Positions 1-12,346 of a DNA stretch of 64,000 nt are shown in pieces. The notes under the pieces are model-generated. The model was not told the origin of the DNA. It saw only the letters and a list, made by a program, of their open reading frames with translations, and did not search any database. Every line of letters begins with the position of its first letter. The stretch's first letter is position 1. Made by a program: the position numbers and the translations under genes. Source of the DNA: Warburgia ugandensis (Eukaryota; Streptophyta; Magnoliopsida; Canellales; Canellaceae); contig CP141139.1 in NCBI GenBank assembly GCA_035236585.1, forward strand, positions 36,403,217 through 36,467,216. The letters are read 5' to 3'.

Positions 1-314
1 CATTATGACTACTGACTTGTGACTTGTGAGTAGTGACTAGTGAGCACCTAACAAGTGTTTTGAACTACAGAACTAGTACTACTGACTTGTGAGTACTGAC
101 TATGCAAAAATATAGAACTAGTACTACCTGAGAAGGCTGGGATGTGGCTACACTTGCCACTATGCCAGAATTTGCCGGCAACAAGGTTTGCTTCACTTGC
201 CCCTTGTGCTACTTTTGGTGATCTGACTGTCTGACATGTTGCAGACAATATTAATCAATGAACAGTTTAGGACGACTTAAGAAAAGGTAGGAGAAAATGA
301 AGCCATGACTACAG
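1..314. other. Gene-free left edge
   Basis: No coding region is supported. The first 130 bases carry irregular repeats of a short motif (ACTGACTTGTGA-like and ACTAGTACTACT-like, each seen twice). This is probably part of the same transposon-rich block as the transposase relic to its right. Confidence 0.4.
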
Positions 315-1657
315 TTAGTATATATGTACCTTGGAATTGGATATCATTGGTTTTATGTGTTTCTCTGACCAACAAACATGATATCCAATTGCATCCCCAA
401 CAGTTTCAACATCATCCCCTTCGACTGGAAATGGAAGGGGAGCATATGGTTGAATGGCAGTAGTGATGCGCACACACTTAGGGTGTGGAGGCATCAACTT
501 ACCATGCAAGGTGGCGGAAGTCATGGGCCGAACCTCGTACAGTGCTGCCACAGCCACATGGTTCTCAAATGTATGTAGCTGCAACATGCACTGACCCACC
601 TGCATTTGAGAAATAACATATATATAATAATTAGTGATGTAATATAAAGTGTAAACTAAAAAGGTTAGTAAACAAGTAACATTGTAAAACTAAACAAGTG
701 AATATACATACCTCACTGATTGGTAGTACTTGTTCTGCCACCTCTTCATCTGATGGAGGACTAGGAGTAGGAGTGCAGTTATTATTATTTCTTACTGGTT
801 GAACTTGAGGTTAAGCTTCAGCTTGGGGGCCGCCAACATCCTCACATGAGGTTCTTCTACCACCTTGGAGTTCCTTCAACAGTTGATCTTTGACCATGCT
901 ATATATCTCCACAACTGTTTGCTTCTTCCATTTTTCCAATTCTTATAGCGTAGGAGCCTTTTCTTTGGGGAAGAATTTGGAAGGAAAAACACCCCGACCT
1001 TGGCCCCTTACCCGGCCAAGGTGCTCATTCTTGTTGCCCATTGCACTATACAGGATGTCCCCCTTTGCAGCAGTACTGCTAGGAGTCCCTGTAGTTGCAC
1101 TTTCTTCTTATTCTTGGGTCAACTCTTCCTTCACACATAAAGATCATAACATGATAAAATCACTATTATATATGTAATATTTAAATAATATACTATGCAA
1201 GGGTAAAAAAGTATTTAACTAGGCAGTATGCAAATAAAGTAAAAGTATAAAACTTAAAGTCTTAAACCACTTACAATTCTTGAAGCAATTGTTGTAGTTG
1301 TCTCATTAGCAAAGGTGTGGGAGTTACGCCCTTTCGAATGTGTCATTTTCTATAGAATAGCATGGTTGATGGGATCCATTGTCCCAGCCTTCTTTTGCTG
1401 TAATAAGATTATAAGAGACACTAAGTCATAGTTAATAAAAAAAAAATCTACTATGATTAGACAAATGGAATGTGTCATGATATACTTACTACATCTGCCT
1501 CTAATCGTGCATAGCCAACCTTTGAAAGGTGGTGCGGCGTATGGTTCTGTGCACGAGTCTTTTGTCCTTTTATACACTTTGCCTAGACATCAAAGTAATG
1601 TGATCAAAATACAATCAATTATAATAATTACAATACTCAAAATTTATCTTGGCTAGT

Positions 1658-4265
1658 TTTAATGACTCCAATTTTGTAATATTGAAATTCCAAGTTTAGC
1701 AATGAAAATATCAGTTTTTAAAGATAAGGGCATTTTAGTCATTTCACTATTCACCTTGACTGAACCCAGGAATTTGGTCCTAAAAAATGGTTCCATTAGA
1801 TGCATCTTAGAAAAAGGAATCCAAAGAGACCAAAATCACCCAAAACAAAGTTAAAATGAGCAAGATATGGACCTTTGAAGTTCAGGGGCAAAACTGTAAA
1901 TTTTACAAAAAGGTTTAACATGCAAAACACAGGGGCCCATTTTGATACGGGCACCCCTTCATCTTCAACCTCTAGAGGGTTCTAGGACAGTGATGATTGG
2001 AGGAGAAATCACCGCCATTCTAGAGGTTTCTCCACCGACATTCAAAGGCGATGAGAGCCCCCTCCAGAACCCTCTCTTAGCTCTATAAATAGAGCTCTTG
2101 GGTGCCTCTAATGGCAGCCCAAAATGTTGGAGAAAACCCGTCGTGGAGCAGTGACCTAGAGGTAAAAACAAGGAGAAAAACCCAGCAATAAGCCAGGTAT
2201 GTCTGAGATCGCTCAAAACCCATCTCTACCATAGTTTCAAGGTCAATTCCCCTAAGTTTTTGCATGAAAAACCATGCAAAACGAAGCCCAGGAGAGCCAC
2301 CAAGGACCCAGGGACGTCCCCTGGGTCGCACTGGTTTGACAACAGGGTGTCCTAAGGATGCCCTGGTTTTCCAACGAGTGGGACATTCCAGTCGGAACGT
2401 CCCACGTCGACTTCTGTTTGAAAAACCAAACGGGCACGTCCAGGGATGCGCCCGCAAAAGAGAGGAGCGGCGGAAAAACCCTGAGCGTTTGCAAACGCGC
2501 CCTCTAAGGCGCATGCCGCAGACGCGCAGTGTGCTAACACTGCAGGTTTTTTCGCTCCTTAAGGAAGTCAAGGCGCACGACATAGTCACGCAACACCCTA
2601 GCATTCCGTTTTTTTCATTCTTAAGACTATGTACATACGACACTAAAACGCTTATAACTTGAGATCTAGAGCTCCGATTGAGGCACTACAAAAGGGGTTG
2701 TGTCCATATCGACGACGCGGACACATACAAACTATAAAATCTCTGATCAAGGCCTAATCAAAGGTGGTCATGACCCTTAGAATTGGATGGTGGCCCGTGG
2801 CCACTAGAACTTTGAAAAACTGAGGATACCAAGACCCAATTAGGACCTTAGGACACCCATAGGCATAGGGATGGACCCCTAATGCCTAAGTAATAAGACC
2901 AATTACTCTAAAACCCATAAAAGATAGGGCAAACTAACCTTGATTCCCTAAACCATGATCAGGAGCGTCCGAGGACAAAAGGGTTAGCGCGACCTAGCTA
3001 GGTAGGTGCTATATCACTATTAGATTCTTTTCAAAGATCTATTATTGTTTTGAGAACATATGTTTTAAGTATATGACTTGTTTAGCATGACTTAAATTCA
3101 GCATGCATGTGATAAATGTTTTGTACATAGACATGTTTTGTAAATGATTGCATATACATTATGCATATATATGTTTTGCAAACAAGTGCATACATTGCAT
3201 GATTTAAGTACTTGCAAAGATTGCATGTCCTTGAGGGTTGCCAAAAGACGCTGGAGTGTCGAGGGCCAGGCAATTGTGAGAGACCTAAAGAGGACCGGTT
3301 TTGAATAGAGGTTTTTGGCTTATTTGATCGTACATGATTTGGGCTAGTAAGCCCGTGGGTGCTATGCCAAGGGGTGTGGGTTGGCCACCCAGCCTCTACC
3401 ACTATTAGGTGGATGGGTACTACGCCCAAAAAGGGCATGTCCCTGCTTCAACTGCATGTGGTACAGGGGGCTACCACTGGTGTCACAGCATTGGGTCGAA
3501 GTGTCATATGCCCCGTGGAGGTATATGATCCTGTGTCCCTAGGTACCCGGGGACCACACGGCAGTGAGGTCGTGGGCATAGTGAGACCTTATGGTTTGAT
3601 GATTTATGTGCATTGCATATGGCATGATTTGAGGTTGGTCGACCATACCATACTAAAGATCCATGAGTTGGATTCCATGAAGCATCTGATGCATATCATA
3701 ATATGATATATATGTATATGATACTTTCGATTTTTTTGGATATTATATGATCCTTTAAGTCGTTAGTATTTCAGTTTAACAATGGATTTTAATATCGATG
3801 TTGCACTTGAGTATTCAAACATACACATGTTTTGAATGAGCATATGATTTTAAAACATCTCATGCATTATAAAACTAGTAGTGATAGGCTCCTACTGAGT
3901 ATAGTATATACTCACCCAATCCTCAACATTTTTCAGACACCAAGTAAATACTTAAGGGCAAGGAACACTTGTGCTAGGAAGACACCCAGACTAAGTACAA
4001 GTAAGTAAACCCCTACCTTATCTTTCAATGTTACTTGATTGTAGTTACTCTCTAATAGCTGGGGCCATGACTAACACTTTTTTGGGAATAATATTGATTT
4101 AAACTTTGCCATGGCTAAATAAATTGAGAATGTGTTTTGACACTCGGGGTTTTTATGAAAGATTGTTTTCCAAAAGAAAAAGATTTTCATGCATCTCATA
4201 CTTATAAAACAAGAGATCTCGCCTTTTTATCAAAATTGCATGATATAAAAACCCGGGTCGTGACA
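1658..4265 (+). mobile_element. Solo LTR (long-LTR Ty3/Gypsy-like), 2.6 kb, 5-bp TSD CTAGT
   Basis: The left end (TTTAATGACTCCAATTTT) matches the left end of the LTR at 17894 (TGTAATAACCCCAATTTT) apart from a few substitutions, including loss of the TG start. The right end is CGGGTCGTGACA. The 5-bp direct repeat CTAGT flanks it exactly (1653-1657 and 4266-4270). A TATA box (CTCTATAAATAGAGC, about 2081) lies about 425 bp in, as expected for an LTR promoter. No gag-pol or second LTR is present, so this is a solo LTR left by LTR-LTR recombination. The length and TGT...ACA ends resemble Tekay/Del chromovirus LTRs; that assignment is inference. It sits in an intron of the Transposase_24 relic. Confidence 0.85.
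2081..2095 (+). promoter_or_regulatory. TATA box of the 1658-4265 solo LTR
   Basis: CTCTATAAATAGAGC is a strong plant TATA box and a short palindrome, placed about 425 bp inside the LTR. It probably marks the former retrotransposon transcription start. Whether it still drives transcription is unknown. Confidence 0.6.
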
Positions 4266-5096
4266 CTAGTTCAAGTTGTGATTACCTCAAAATCAAGAGA
4301 TAGCTTATACTGTACAAATTGATTCCATGCTTTCTGGTCAATGAAGCAGAAATACAACTGAGGGACCATGTGAAGCGTAGAAGGATCATGCGAATTTGGA
4401 AGTATGTACTTCCTTGCAAGCTCACTCTTCCATTTCCTCTAAGCTTCACCAGCTCCTAGCAAGGCTTGCTTCTTGCACTCATCAGATACGTTAAAGGCAG
4501 ACTACAAAACAAAAGAAGAAGCATGTTAAAGTGACTAACTAGTGAGTATTGTAGCAACTTTGTGTATCTTATCGTGATTCATATGCAAATAAAAACAAAA
4601 CATATAAATATAAAGGACATATTATGTTATATGTAGGAAGAATTTACATACCTTGACCATTTCCCATACTGAATCTTTGACTTATGGCGATACATGTCTC
4701 CAATCAGTCACTGATACTGGCACAAGTCTTCTAACAGTGCAACATATGAAGCTAGCATAGGCATGTTCAACACCACCAATCGGTTGGCCTTTAGTGTTGA
4801 ATTGTACCATTTCTTTTATTCCAACTAAGGTTCTCTTATTTATATGTTCCATTTGTGTTGGCCCCCTCCCCCTGACCTTTCTCTTGACTCTGACTACCAG
4901 TGGTGTTACTGATGGACATGTGCTTAATAGCCTTGATTATTCTACTTCTGTGTGTTGTAATTGTTCTACTTGTACCTCTCCTACCTCCTACTTGCTCCAT
5001 GTTTGCTTCACAAATAAAAATGACTACAGTTAGACAAGAAAAGAGGAATACAATTATATAGGGATAATAAGCAGTAGCACCCTTGAAAACCATCAC

Positions 5097-6316
5097 AAAT
5101 TTTTCATTGGACAGTGGACACTATACTGGAAGCCTCCTACAAGGTCATATTGTTGCTCCCTCTATCTCTTCAAACAAGAAATTATGCATGTTCCCATTTT
5201 TTGTGATGTTGGCATAGTGCCATAGCACCAGAAGTATGTCATTCCAGTATGCAGTGGAAAAAAAATGTGATATTTTGTTTTTGTATAACATTCATTATTT
5301 CTAGCTTGATTTGGCCATTTCATTAAGTTTCCTATCTCAAAACATTCATTCCAGCCTAATAATAATTAAAAAAATATGTTATGTTCCTTCATCCTTTATT
5401 TTTTATTTTGGTCAACTATCACTTAATCATTCCTCTTGTTTCAACAGTTCCAACACATCAAAAATGTTGAAAATCTGACATTGTTTGATGCAGGTATGAG
5501 ATATGTTAATTTTAGTTTTTGAGAAATTTTTCTTGATTTGGTTCTTTTTTCTAGAGCTCCCTTAAGGAAAAGAAGAAATTGGGATATAAGCTCTAGCTAG
5601 TTTGTGATAAATTAGATAAAGGTAGTGTTTTTTCCATTTTGTAAAAGAAAGAACTAGTTTAATGTCTCTCTTCCTCAATCTTATGTCCTGCTTCTTCTAC
5701 TGCTCAATATGCTCTACATTTCAGCTGGAGACTATTTCAGTAGATGCAGTTCTCTGAGAACCTATCTATCAGGATTCACTGATTCAACACTAATGCACTA
5801 TGGGTAAAGTCAGAAGACTCAGAACCTTTATAATTTATATGTTTGGTTTTTCCGTCAAAGGAACATACATATCTCCCATAATCCCATTCCAGTTCCAGCT
5901 CCGTTTTTTTTTTGCTCATCCATCTTTTTCCCAACAAACCCTGTTTCTAGACCCAAATGAAAGACAACATAAATTAAAATCTGAGAAATAGGTGTTTGAC
6001 AATGAAATGACAGAACAAGTTCAAGGCAAGGATCAGAGAAACCAGACAGAGGTTTTTTTTTATCAGATTGTGTTCTTTTATTACTTTTTACAGTTACAGA
6101 AGTAACAGAACTGTATACAAAATTACATTAAAGATGCAAAATATCGTAAATACATACCTTTCTTTGCTTAGATCTGTGAAAGATCAAAGAGGAATGGTCC
6201 TTTTCACCTTCTCAGTATAGGTTGGATTAGATCGTTGGGTTGGAACTTAGAAGATTGAAATTAGGGCTGAGAATGACCAAAGTGAAAAGTGAAAAGTGAA
6301 AACGATATATTATATG
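5097..6316. other. Gene-free upstream flank of the transposase relic
   Basis: AT-rich sequence with no supported gene. It lies on the 5' side of the minus-strand transposase relic and could include its old promoter. The short open stretches here have no recognisable content. Confidence 0.4.
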
Positions 6317-6860
6317 TATAGAACCATATAAGACAGTTTTAAAATAACAGTTCTATATAATATACTTAATATATAACGGTTTTTCAATAACTGTTCTATA
6401 ATATACTTAATATAAGATGGTTTTTCAATAACCGTTCTATAATTTACTTAAATATAGGATGGTTTTCAAATAACCGTTCTATAATATATTTAAATATAAA
6501 ACAGTTTTAAAATAACAGTTCTATAATATAATCAAATATAGGACGGTTTTCAAATAACCGTTCTATAATATATTAAATATAGGACGGTTTCAAAATAACC
6601 ATTCTATAATATACCTAAATATAGGACGGTTTTCAAATAACCGTTCCATAATATATTTAAATATAGGACGGTTTTCAAATAACCGTTCTATAATATGATC
6701 AAATATAGGACGGTTTTCAAATAATCGTTCTATAATATATTAAATATAGGACAGTTTCAAAATAACCGTCTTATAATATACTTAAATATAGGACGGTTTT
6801 TAAATAACTGTCCTATAATATATTTAAATATAGGATGGTTTGTTTATAACCATCTATATA
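6317..6860. repeat. Tandem array of about 13 imperfect palindromic modules (ATAGGACGGTTTT...AACCGTTCTAT)
   Basis: About 13 copies of a roughly 42-bp unit. Each unit has arms ATAGGACGGTT and AACCGTTCTAT around a short A/T loop (TTCAAAT), followed by an AT-rich linker (AATATATTTAA). Each unit could fold as a hairpin, and many arm substitutions are present. The same core recurs at 8645-8965 and 12347-12592. Clustered palindromic subterminal motifs of the ...ACGGTT...AACCGT... kind are typical of plant CACTA elements, and the array lies on the 5' side of the CACTA-type gene, but no CACTA terminus was found next to it. Confidence 0.85.
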
Positions 6861-6884
6861 TTGAAATATAGGAGTTGTATAAGC

Positions 6885-7560
6885 TATAAGAGTTATGTAT
6901 TTAATTAATCTTAGTTGAGGATGTGCTTAAATAAAACTAGTTATTAAGTATAGAGTGAAGAAAGAGTTATGTAATTAACTCATCTTAATTTCCTTAAGTT
7001 AAGGATGAGCTTAAAAAGATAGAGCATATATGTTCATCTCAGGCTCAGACTTCTTAGTTGAGTTGAGTATCTATCAGCTTAAAAACAAAGTTATGTAAGT
7101 AACTCATACTGTCATATTCAATTCAACATAGTTATTGAGGTTGAGGTTAGGGGAGGATGAGTAAAGTAAGTGTTAATTATGTATATAATGTATTTAACTC
7201 ATCTGATGATCTCAGTTGAGGATCAGCTTAAAAAAGCAAAGTTATGTAAGTAACTCATACTCAATTCAAAAGTTGTTGAATGTTGATGATAACGTTGATA
7301 AATGATAATAAGTAAAGAAAGAGAAAGAGTCATGTAATTAACGCATTAGGTAAGAATGACTGAACTGAACTAGAATAGAAACAGTTATTTAATTAACTCA
7401 GTAGCTTGAGAATGAGTATAGAAAGAGTTATGTAATTATCTCATTAGAGGATAATGAGTATAGTATAGGAACTAGAAAGGGTCTCAAGGGAATAGTTATT
7501 AGTTATGTAACATTGTAATTAACTTATTAGGTGAGGTGAGAATGTGAACAGAGAATAGGA
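6885..7560. repeat. Dispersed array of palindromic motif GAGTTATGTAATTAACTCAT
   Basis: At least eight variants of GAGTTATGTAATTAACTCAT occur at about 6889, 6965, 7090, 7175, 7239, 7327, 7382, 7426 and 7500, separated by 40-120 bp of variable AT-rich sequence. The core AGTTA...TAACT is self-complementary. The array directly follows the ACGGTT array and probably belongs to the same element's subterminal region, which is inference. Confidence 0.65.
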
Positions 7561-8644
7561 GTTGTGTGTTGAATTAACACAAATGTTGAATGATATTACT
7601 AAAGGAGTTACTAAATTTTACTCTACAATGTCTACATGAATGATGGATCAATGGATCATGGATGAATCATGAATGAGTTATTCCTAATCTATTATCATCA
7701 ATTGGGAGTTAGAAATGAGAAACAAATATTGAGTTATATGAGTTGGATACATGATATTCATGAATTTGATTAAAAAGAGATATATTAGATCAATTGGTTG
7801 GTGAGAGATGTGAAATTAACATAAGAAAATCATTATTCATTAGCATTTATAATTTTATACAACAATATATGACAATTAGTTAGCCTCTCACTTCACTTTT
7901 ACTTGTACAACTTACAAAACTTGGTTAACTAATTATCTACTAAGTGTAACTTGTAAGTTATAACAACTGACAAGTGACAATGTGTAGCTAAACTGAAAAT
8001 GGTTGATAAGAAATTAGGTTATACAGTTATTTATAACTTATAGTTATAGGCTTATAGTTATAGCAAACAACCTGAACCAGCCAGCCGGCTAGGCTAGGGC
8101 TCTTTAGGTTTAAGGATAAGACTTCAAATTCAATTGGATAATTGGATTTGGGCTTACTTAACTTACATGATACAATACAATTATACAAAAAGACAAAACA
8201 ATTGCCTTAGACAGTTAGATTAGACTCTAGATTGACTTAGTAGTTAGTATACTGTATACCTAGATAATTATTAATTAGTTAAAGTTAAACCTTTATGTTC
8301 TTTTCAGTTTTCAACTTTCATTTTGTTTTCCCGCCACTACAAGTCTACAAGGGGGGGCCCACCTCGGATCATCTATCATGATTCATGACATCTAAGTTAT
8401 CTAACAAGTAACATTAAGGACAATGACTCAAAAATCAAAATATTTGACAAATGATTGAAGTGTAAGTTTCAACTTTCATTAACTCCACTTGCCACACTTG
8501 CCACTTGCCAGTTTGGAATTGGAGGAAAGAAGGCTATCAGTCCCTGTCAGGCAGACTGGTCACTTGAAAAGTGGAAATCTGGCACATCACAGACTTCACA
8601 GTCACACTCACACTCACAGATTGGTAATGAAGGAATAAATCGTG
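7561..8644. other. AT-rich gene-free stretch between repeat arrays
   Basis: No gene is supported. A CACTAC hexamer followed by AAG occurs at 8335-8343, and a GGGGGGGCCC run follows at about 8352. Neither can be tied to a complete element. The sequence just before 8645 has repeats of CACTTGCCA. Confidence 0.4.
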
Positions 8645-8965
8645 TGTAAAATAGGACGGTTAGTCCGTAACCGTCCTATATTATTATGTAAAATAGGACG
8701 GTTATTCCGTAACCGTCCTATATTATTATGTAAAAATAGGACGGTTAGTGTATAACCGTTCTATATTTGGACAATATAGAACGGTTAATGTATAACCATC
8801 CCATATGTTAAAGCTAACAAAAAATAGGATGGTTAGTAAGTAACCATTCTATATTATCTAAATATAGGACGGTTAACGCATAACTGTTCTATATTTTTAA
8901 AATATAGGACGGTTAATACATAACCATACTATATTTTATAAATATAAGACCGTTAATACATAACC
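8645..8965. repeat. Array of about 8 palindromic modules (ATAGGACGGTTA...TAACCGTCCTAT), left of the hAT gene
   Basis: Eight units start at about 8651, 8691, 8735, 8770, 8823, 8861, 8900 and 8940. The first two have near-perfect arms (ATAGGACGGTTA and TAACCGTCCTAT) around loops of 4-6 bases. Later units are more diverged. The array ends about 155 bp upstream of the hAT start codon, and a matching array lies 3' of the gene, so it may be subterminal sequence of the hAT element. Confidence 0.85.
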
Positions 8966-9121
8966 AACGTTACCAACCCAAGGTTGAAGTTGAAGGCTTG
9001 CAGCTGCTTTTATAATTTACAATTTTACATCTGTTTTAGATTTCCCTTTCCAGACTCCAAAGGACCAGAATCCAGATTTCTTCTTCAAGTTCAAACATCA
9101 ACCCTTCTAAGTTCTAACACA

Positions 9122-11770
9122 ATGAGCAACAGCACCCCTACTGCAGCACCACAGGTATGTCATGTGTTTGTTTTTTGTTATTTCTCTATGAAATTATGAG
9201 TCTGACTCTTTTCATTCCTCTCAATTTCCTCACTCTTGAGTCTCAACTCTCAAGTCTCAGTGTTTCACTCACTCCCTTCCCTTATTACTTATTAATAATT
9301 GTTGGTGAAGTCTGAAGTGTTTAGTTTACTGTCAGTGTGAACTAATTTCTTTTTGTCATTTGCATTTTGCAATATAGGCACAAGTTAAAGTTGGGAGTAC
9401 TGATGTTTCTAATAACTTGAATATGCTACACCATAACAACGATGATGATGAGTTTGCTGATTTGGAGAACGTGGAGTTAGTTTCAAAATCCAATAGAGGT
9501 AAAAAGCATAGGAAACTAATGTCTCCAGTTTGGAATTTTTTTGAACACCTTCCTCTATCAGAAGATGGAAGGCAAAGGTGTAAATGCAAGAAGTGCTCTG
9601 CAATATACATTTGCGATAGCAAATTTGGTACTGGTAACTTAAAACGTCATATAAAGACTTGTCAACGGAGCTCTTCTCGTGATATAGGCCAGTTGTTTTT
9701 ATCTCAAATTCAAGGGAGTATGTTAGTGTCACTAAGTGCAGCTTCAGATAATAAGTTTGATCCTAAAGTTTATGGTGAGTTAGTAGCAGCTGCAATTGTT
9801 ATGCATGATTTGTCTTTCCAATTTATTGAGTATGATGGAATTAGAACTCTACTGAAATATTTGCGTGCAGATTTGCACTTGATTAATAGAAATACAGTAA
9901 AAGCAGATGTTCTGAGAATGTATAAAAGAGAAAAATGAAAGATAAAAGAGATGTTAGAATTGGCACCTAGCAGGATAAGTTTGACATCGGTTTTGTGGAC
10001 TTCTTATATTACTGATGGTTATATATAAGTCTCACAGCACATTTTCTAGATAGTCAGTGGGTCTTATAAAAGAGGATATTAAATTTTTGTTTCCTACCAC
10101 CTCCATATAATGGAATATCATTAGCAGAAAAGTTATACTCATTATTGGTAGAATGGGGGATTGAGAAAAAGATTTTTTTCAATCACTTTAGACAATGCTT
10201 CTTCTAATGATTCTTCTGTTGAGCTATTAAGGCATCAATTAAACATTAGGAACACTCTTATTTGTGGTGGAGAGTTTCTTCATCTACGTTGTTGTTGTCA
10301 TGTTTTGAATTTGATTGTGCAAGATGGTTTGAAAGAAATTGATGGTGCTATTCAAAAAATTAGAGAGAGTATCAAGTATGTCAAAGCATCACAAAGTAGA
10401 AAACAAAAATTTTTAGAGTGTGTGAATCACATGTCAATTGAGACAAAAAAGGGCTTAGGACAAGATTATCCTACAAGATGGAATTCAACGTATTTGATGC
10501 TTGAAAGTGCTCTTTGTTACCAACGTGCATTTTGTCACTTAGAACTAAGTGACTCAAATTATAAGCATTGTCCTTCTTTCATTGAATGGGAAAAGGCTAC
10601 AAAATTTTCAAAGTTTTTGGCAGTTTTTTATGATGCCACATGCATGCTCTCTAGATCCAAGTATCCCACTGCAAATCTCTACTTTCGTGCAGCATTTGTA
10701 ATTTATTTGAGTTTAACACAATACATGAGAAGTGATGATGACTATATGAAGCGTATATCCACCCAAATGTTTGCCAAGTTTTCAAAGTACTGGTCTGAAT
10801 TCATCACCATTTTGGCAATTGCATGTGTGTTGGATCCTTAGTATAAGCTCTCCTTTGTGGAATTCTCGTACAAGAAATTTTTTGGCAGTGGTTGCTTGGA
10901 GTTTGCTCAAGTTAGGGAAAAGTTATTCTCTCTCTTCAATGAATATAAGGTTAAGATTTATCCTATTCCTTCCTCCTCATCTACCCCAGTGGCTAGAGGT
11001 GCAAGTGCTGATGATAGACAGAACATGTCATATAGTCAAGAGGTTTTAGATGTTATGAAGGTGATTTTATTTATAATTGTATCTTTCACTATATGTCGCT
11101 TACTACTTAGCATATTAAAATTTGCTATGAAGTATTAATTGTCTTATAGTACGTTGAGTAATATAATTGCATTTGCATTAGGAATTTGATTCATTTGAAG
11201 GTGAAGGAGGAACTTTGGCTATGCAAAAATTACAATTGGAGCTTTATTTGGATGAACCAAGATTGCAAGAGTCAAAGCTAGACATTCTTGCATTCTGGAA
11301 AGGCAATCAATACAGGTTGTTTGACTAATAATCTCATGTAAACATTATTTTCTGTAATCTTATTTACATTTATATTTCATTCAAATGTTGATTTTAGGTA
11401 TCCTGAACTTGCTGCCATGGCTCGTGATGTCTTGAGCATTCCTATATCTACAGTTGCATCGGAGTCTGCTTTTAGTGTTGGTGGTCGGGTTCTTGACCAA
11501 TATAGATCTACTTTAAAGCCAGATACTGTGCAAGCATTGATTTGTGTGAGAGATTGGCTATATGGATTGAAAGGTAATAGTTTATAATTCTATATTTACA
11601 TTATATTTTATATGAGCTTAGTAATAACTAATGCTTGTTTATTCTATATGATTGTAGACTCTACCATTACAGTTGCCATGGATGAGCTTGCTGAGGACAT
11701 TGTAAGCATAAGTAGCACTGCAGGATCACTTCAACCAACTGAAGACTCTGGATCAATTCATTTTGATTAA
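9122..11770 (+). pseudogene. hAT-superfamily transposase (BED zinc finger, RICESLEEPER-like), inactivated
   Basis: A decayed hAT transposase gene with recognisable exon structure. Exon 1 is 9122-9154 (MSNSTPTAAPQ); exon 2 starts at 9378. A BED-type zinc finger spans about residues 60-106, with RCKCKKC and LKRHIKTC supplying the metal ligands. The catalytic RNase-H-like core follows (...ITLDNASSND..., HLRCCCHVLNLIVQDGL, DYPTRWNSTYLML), then the DUF4413-like part (FVEFSYKKFFG). The C-terminal dimerisation region (11182-11315, 11398-11573) includes [28 protein letters not shown] and [16 protein letters not shown], and the last exon is 11658-11770. Splice joins such as NQY-R-YPEL keep frame. Breaks are a TGA at 9936-9938, several stops and a frameshift between 9939 and about 10170, and a TAG at 10839-10841 inside LDP-stop-YK. 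These rule out an active transposase. Confidence 0.9.
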
Positions 11771-12346
11771 TTTGTATAATTTTCATGACTTATTTTAATT
11801 TGTTGTGTTTGATACATAATACATTGATGGAAGTATATTTTCATCATGTGCTACTTAATCCATATTTATTTACTACTATTGTGGTTATTTGATTCATTTC
11901 AGTCTCTTTTTTTTACATATCATGTGAATTGTGAACTTGTGAAGTGAGTCAGTGAGTGGTGTAATACTAAACTATAAAGAACTGTGTTGCTTCTAAATAA
12001 AATAATAAAATATTACAAGAACATTATTGGTAATTTGGTTGTCTATGTACTTGTCGTGTGGTGGATCAGTCACCAGTGATTCAGTGGATATAGCAATGAC
12101 CAATGACAATGAGCATGAAAGGAGTTGGAGAAATGAATTCCTTCCTAACAATTTATGTGGGGGTTGGTAACTTGGGTTGAAAGTTTAGTTCTTCATAACT
12201 AAAAGACCCATGCTATTGAATTCTGATTTTCTGCTCCAGAACCTCATTGTCATTGCTTCAGGTGATCAAAGATTCAAAGATACAATTCAGTCAGAATCAG
12301 AAGATCAGTCACAACGGTGGAGTGGAATAAAATTATAAAAAGTAAA
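11771..12346. other. 3' flank of the hAT gene
   Basis: No gene. GTTGGTAACTTGGGTTGAA (about 12164-12182) is roughly the inverse of GTTACCAACCCAAGGTTGAA just upstream of the hAT gene (about 8969-8988). The pair shares the 11-bp inverted match GTTACCAACCC and could be a remnant of internal or terminal inverted repeats, but no matching 8-bp target duplication adjoins it. Confidence 0.35.

Larger units (their letters stand above)
315..5096 (-). pseudogene. CACTA/En-Spm-associated plant transposase (Transposase_24-type) relic
   Basis: Minus-strand exons spell a recognisable plant transposase-like protein of the Ptta/En-Spm (Transposase_24) class. In coding order I see an N-terminal piece (about 5096-4836). 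A segment at about 4800-4653 reads ...PVSVTDWRHV...VKDSVWEMVK. The exon at about 4502-4286 reads KKQALLGAGEA-stop-RKWK, then RKYILPNSHDPSTLH and FIDQKAWNQFV, the family core. An exon at about 1587-1491 reads KTRAQNHTPHHLSKVGYARLEADV. An exon at about 1399-1274 reads KKAGTMDPINHAILWKMTHS. A segment at about 1080-714 includes SAMGNKNEHLGRVRGQGRGVF. The C-terminal exon at about 600-330 reads HGKLMPPHPKCVRI, YAPLPFP and VETVGDAIGYHVCW. Several exon edges have good GT/AG sites, for example a donor next to 4286. In-frame stops (about 4440, 4690, 940) and frame changes show it is dead. No DDE-type TNPD partner is visible. The intron between the 4286 and 1587 exons holds a solo LTR. Confidence 0.8.

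Noticed and set aside
2083-2662. Overlapping open frames on both strands (186 and 132 codons)
   Set aside because: They lie inside the solo LTR, in its GC-richer leader region, and have no recognisable protein content.
8335-8343. CACTACAAG as a CACTA element terminus
   Set aside because: No matching CTTGTAGTG end or 3-bp duplication is found in the window. The palindromic array is 300 bp away and the adjoining sequence is not TIR-like.
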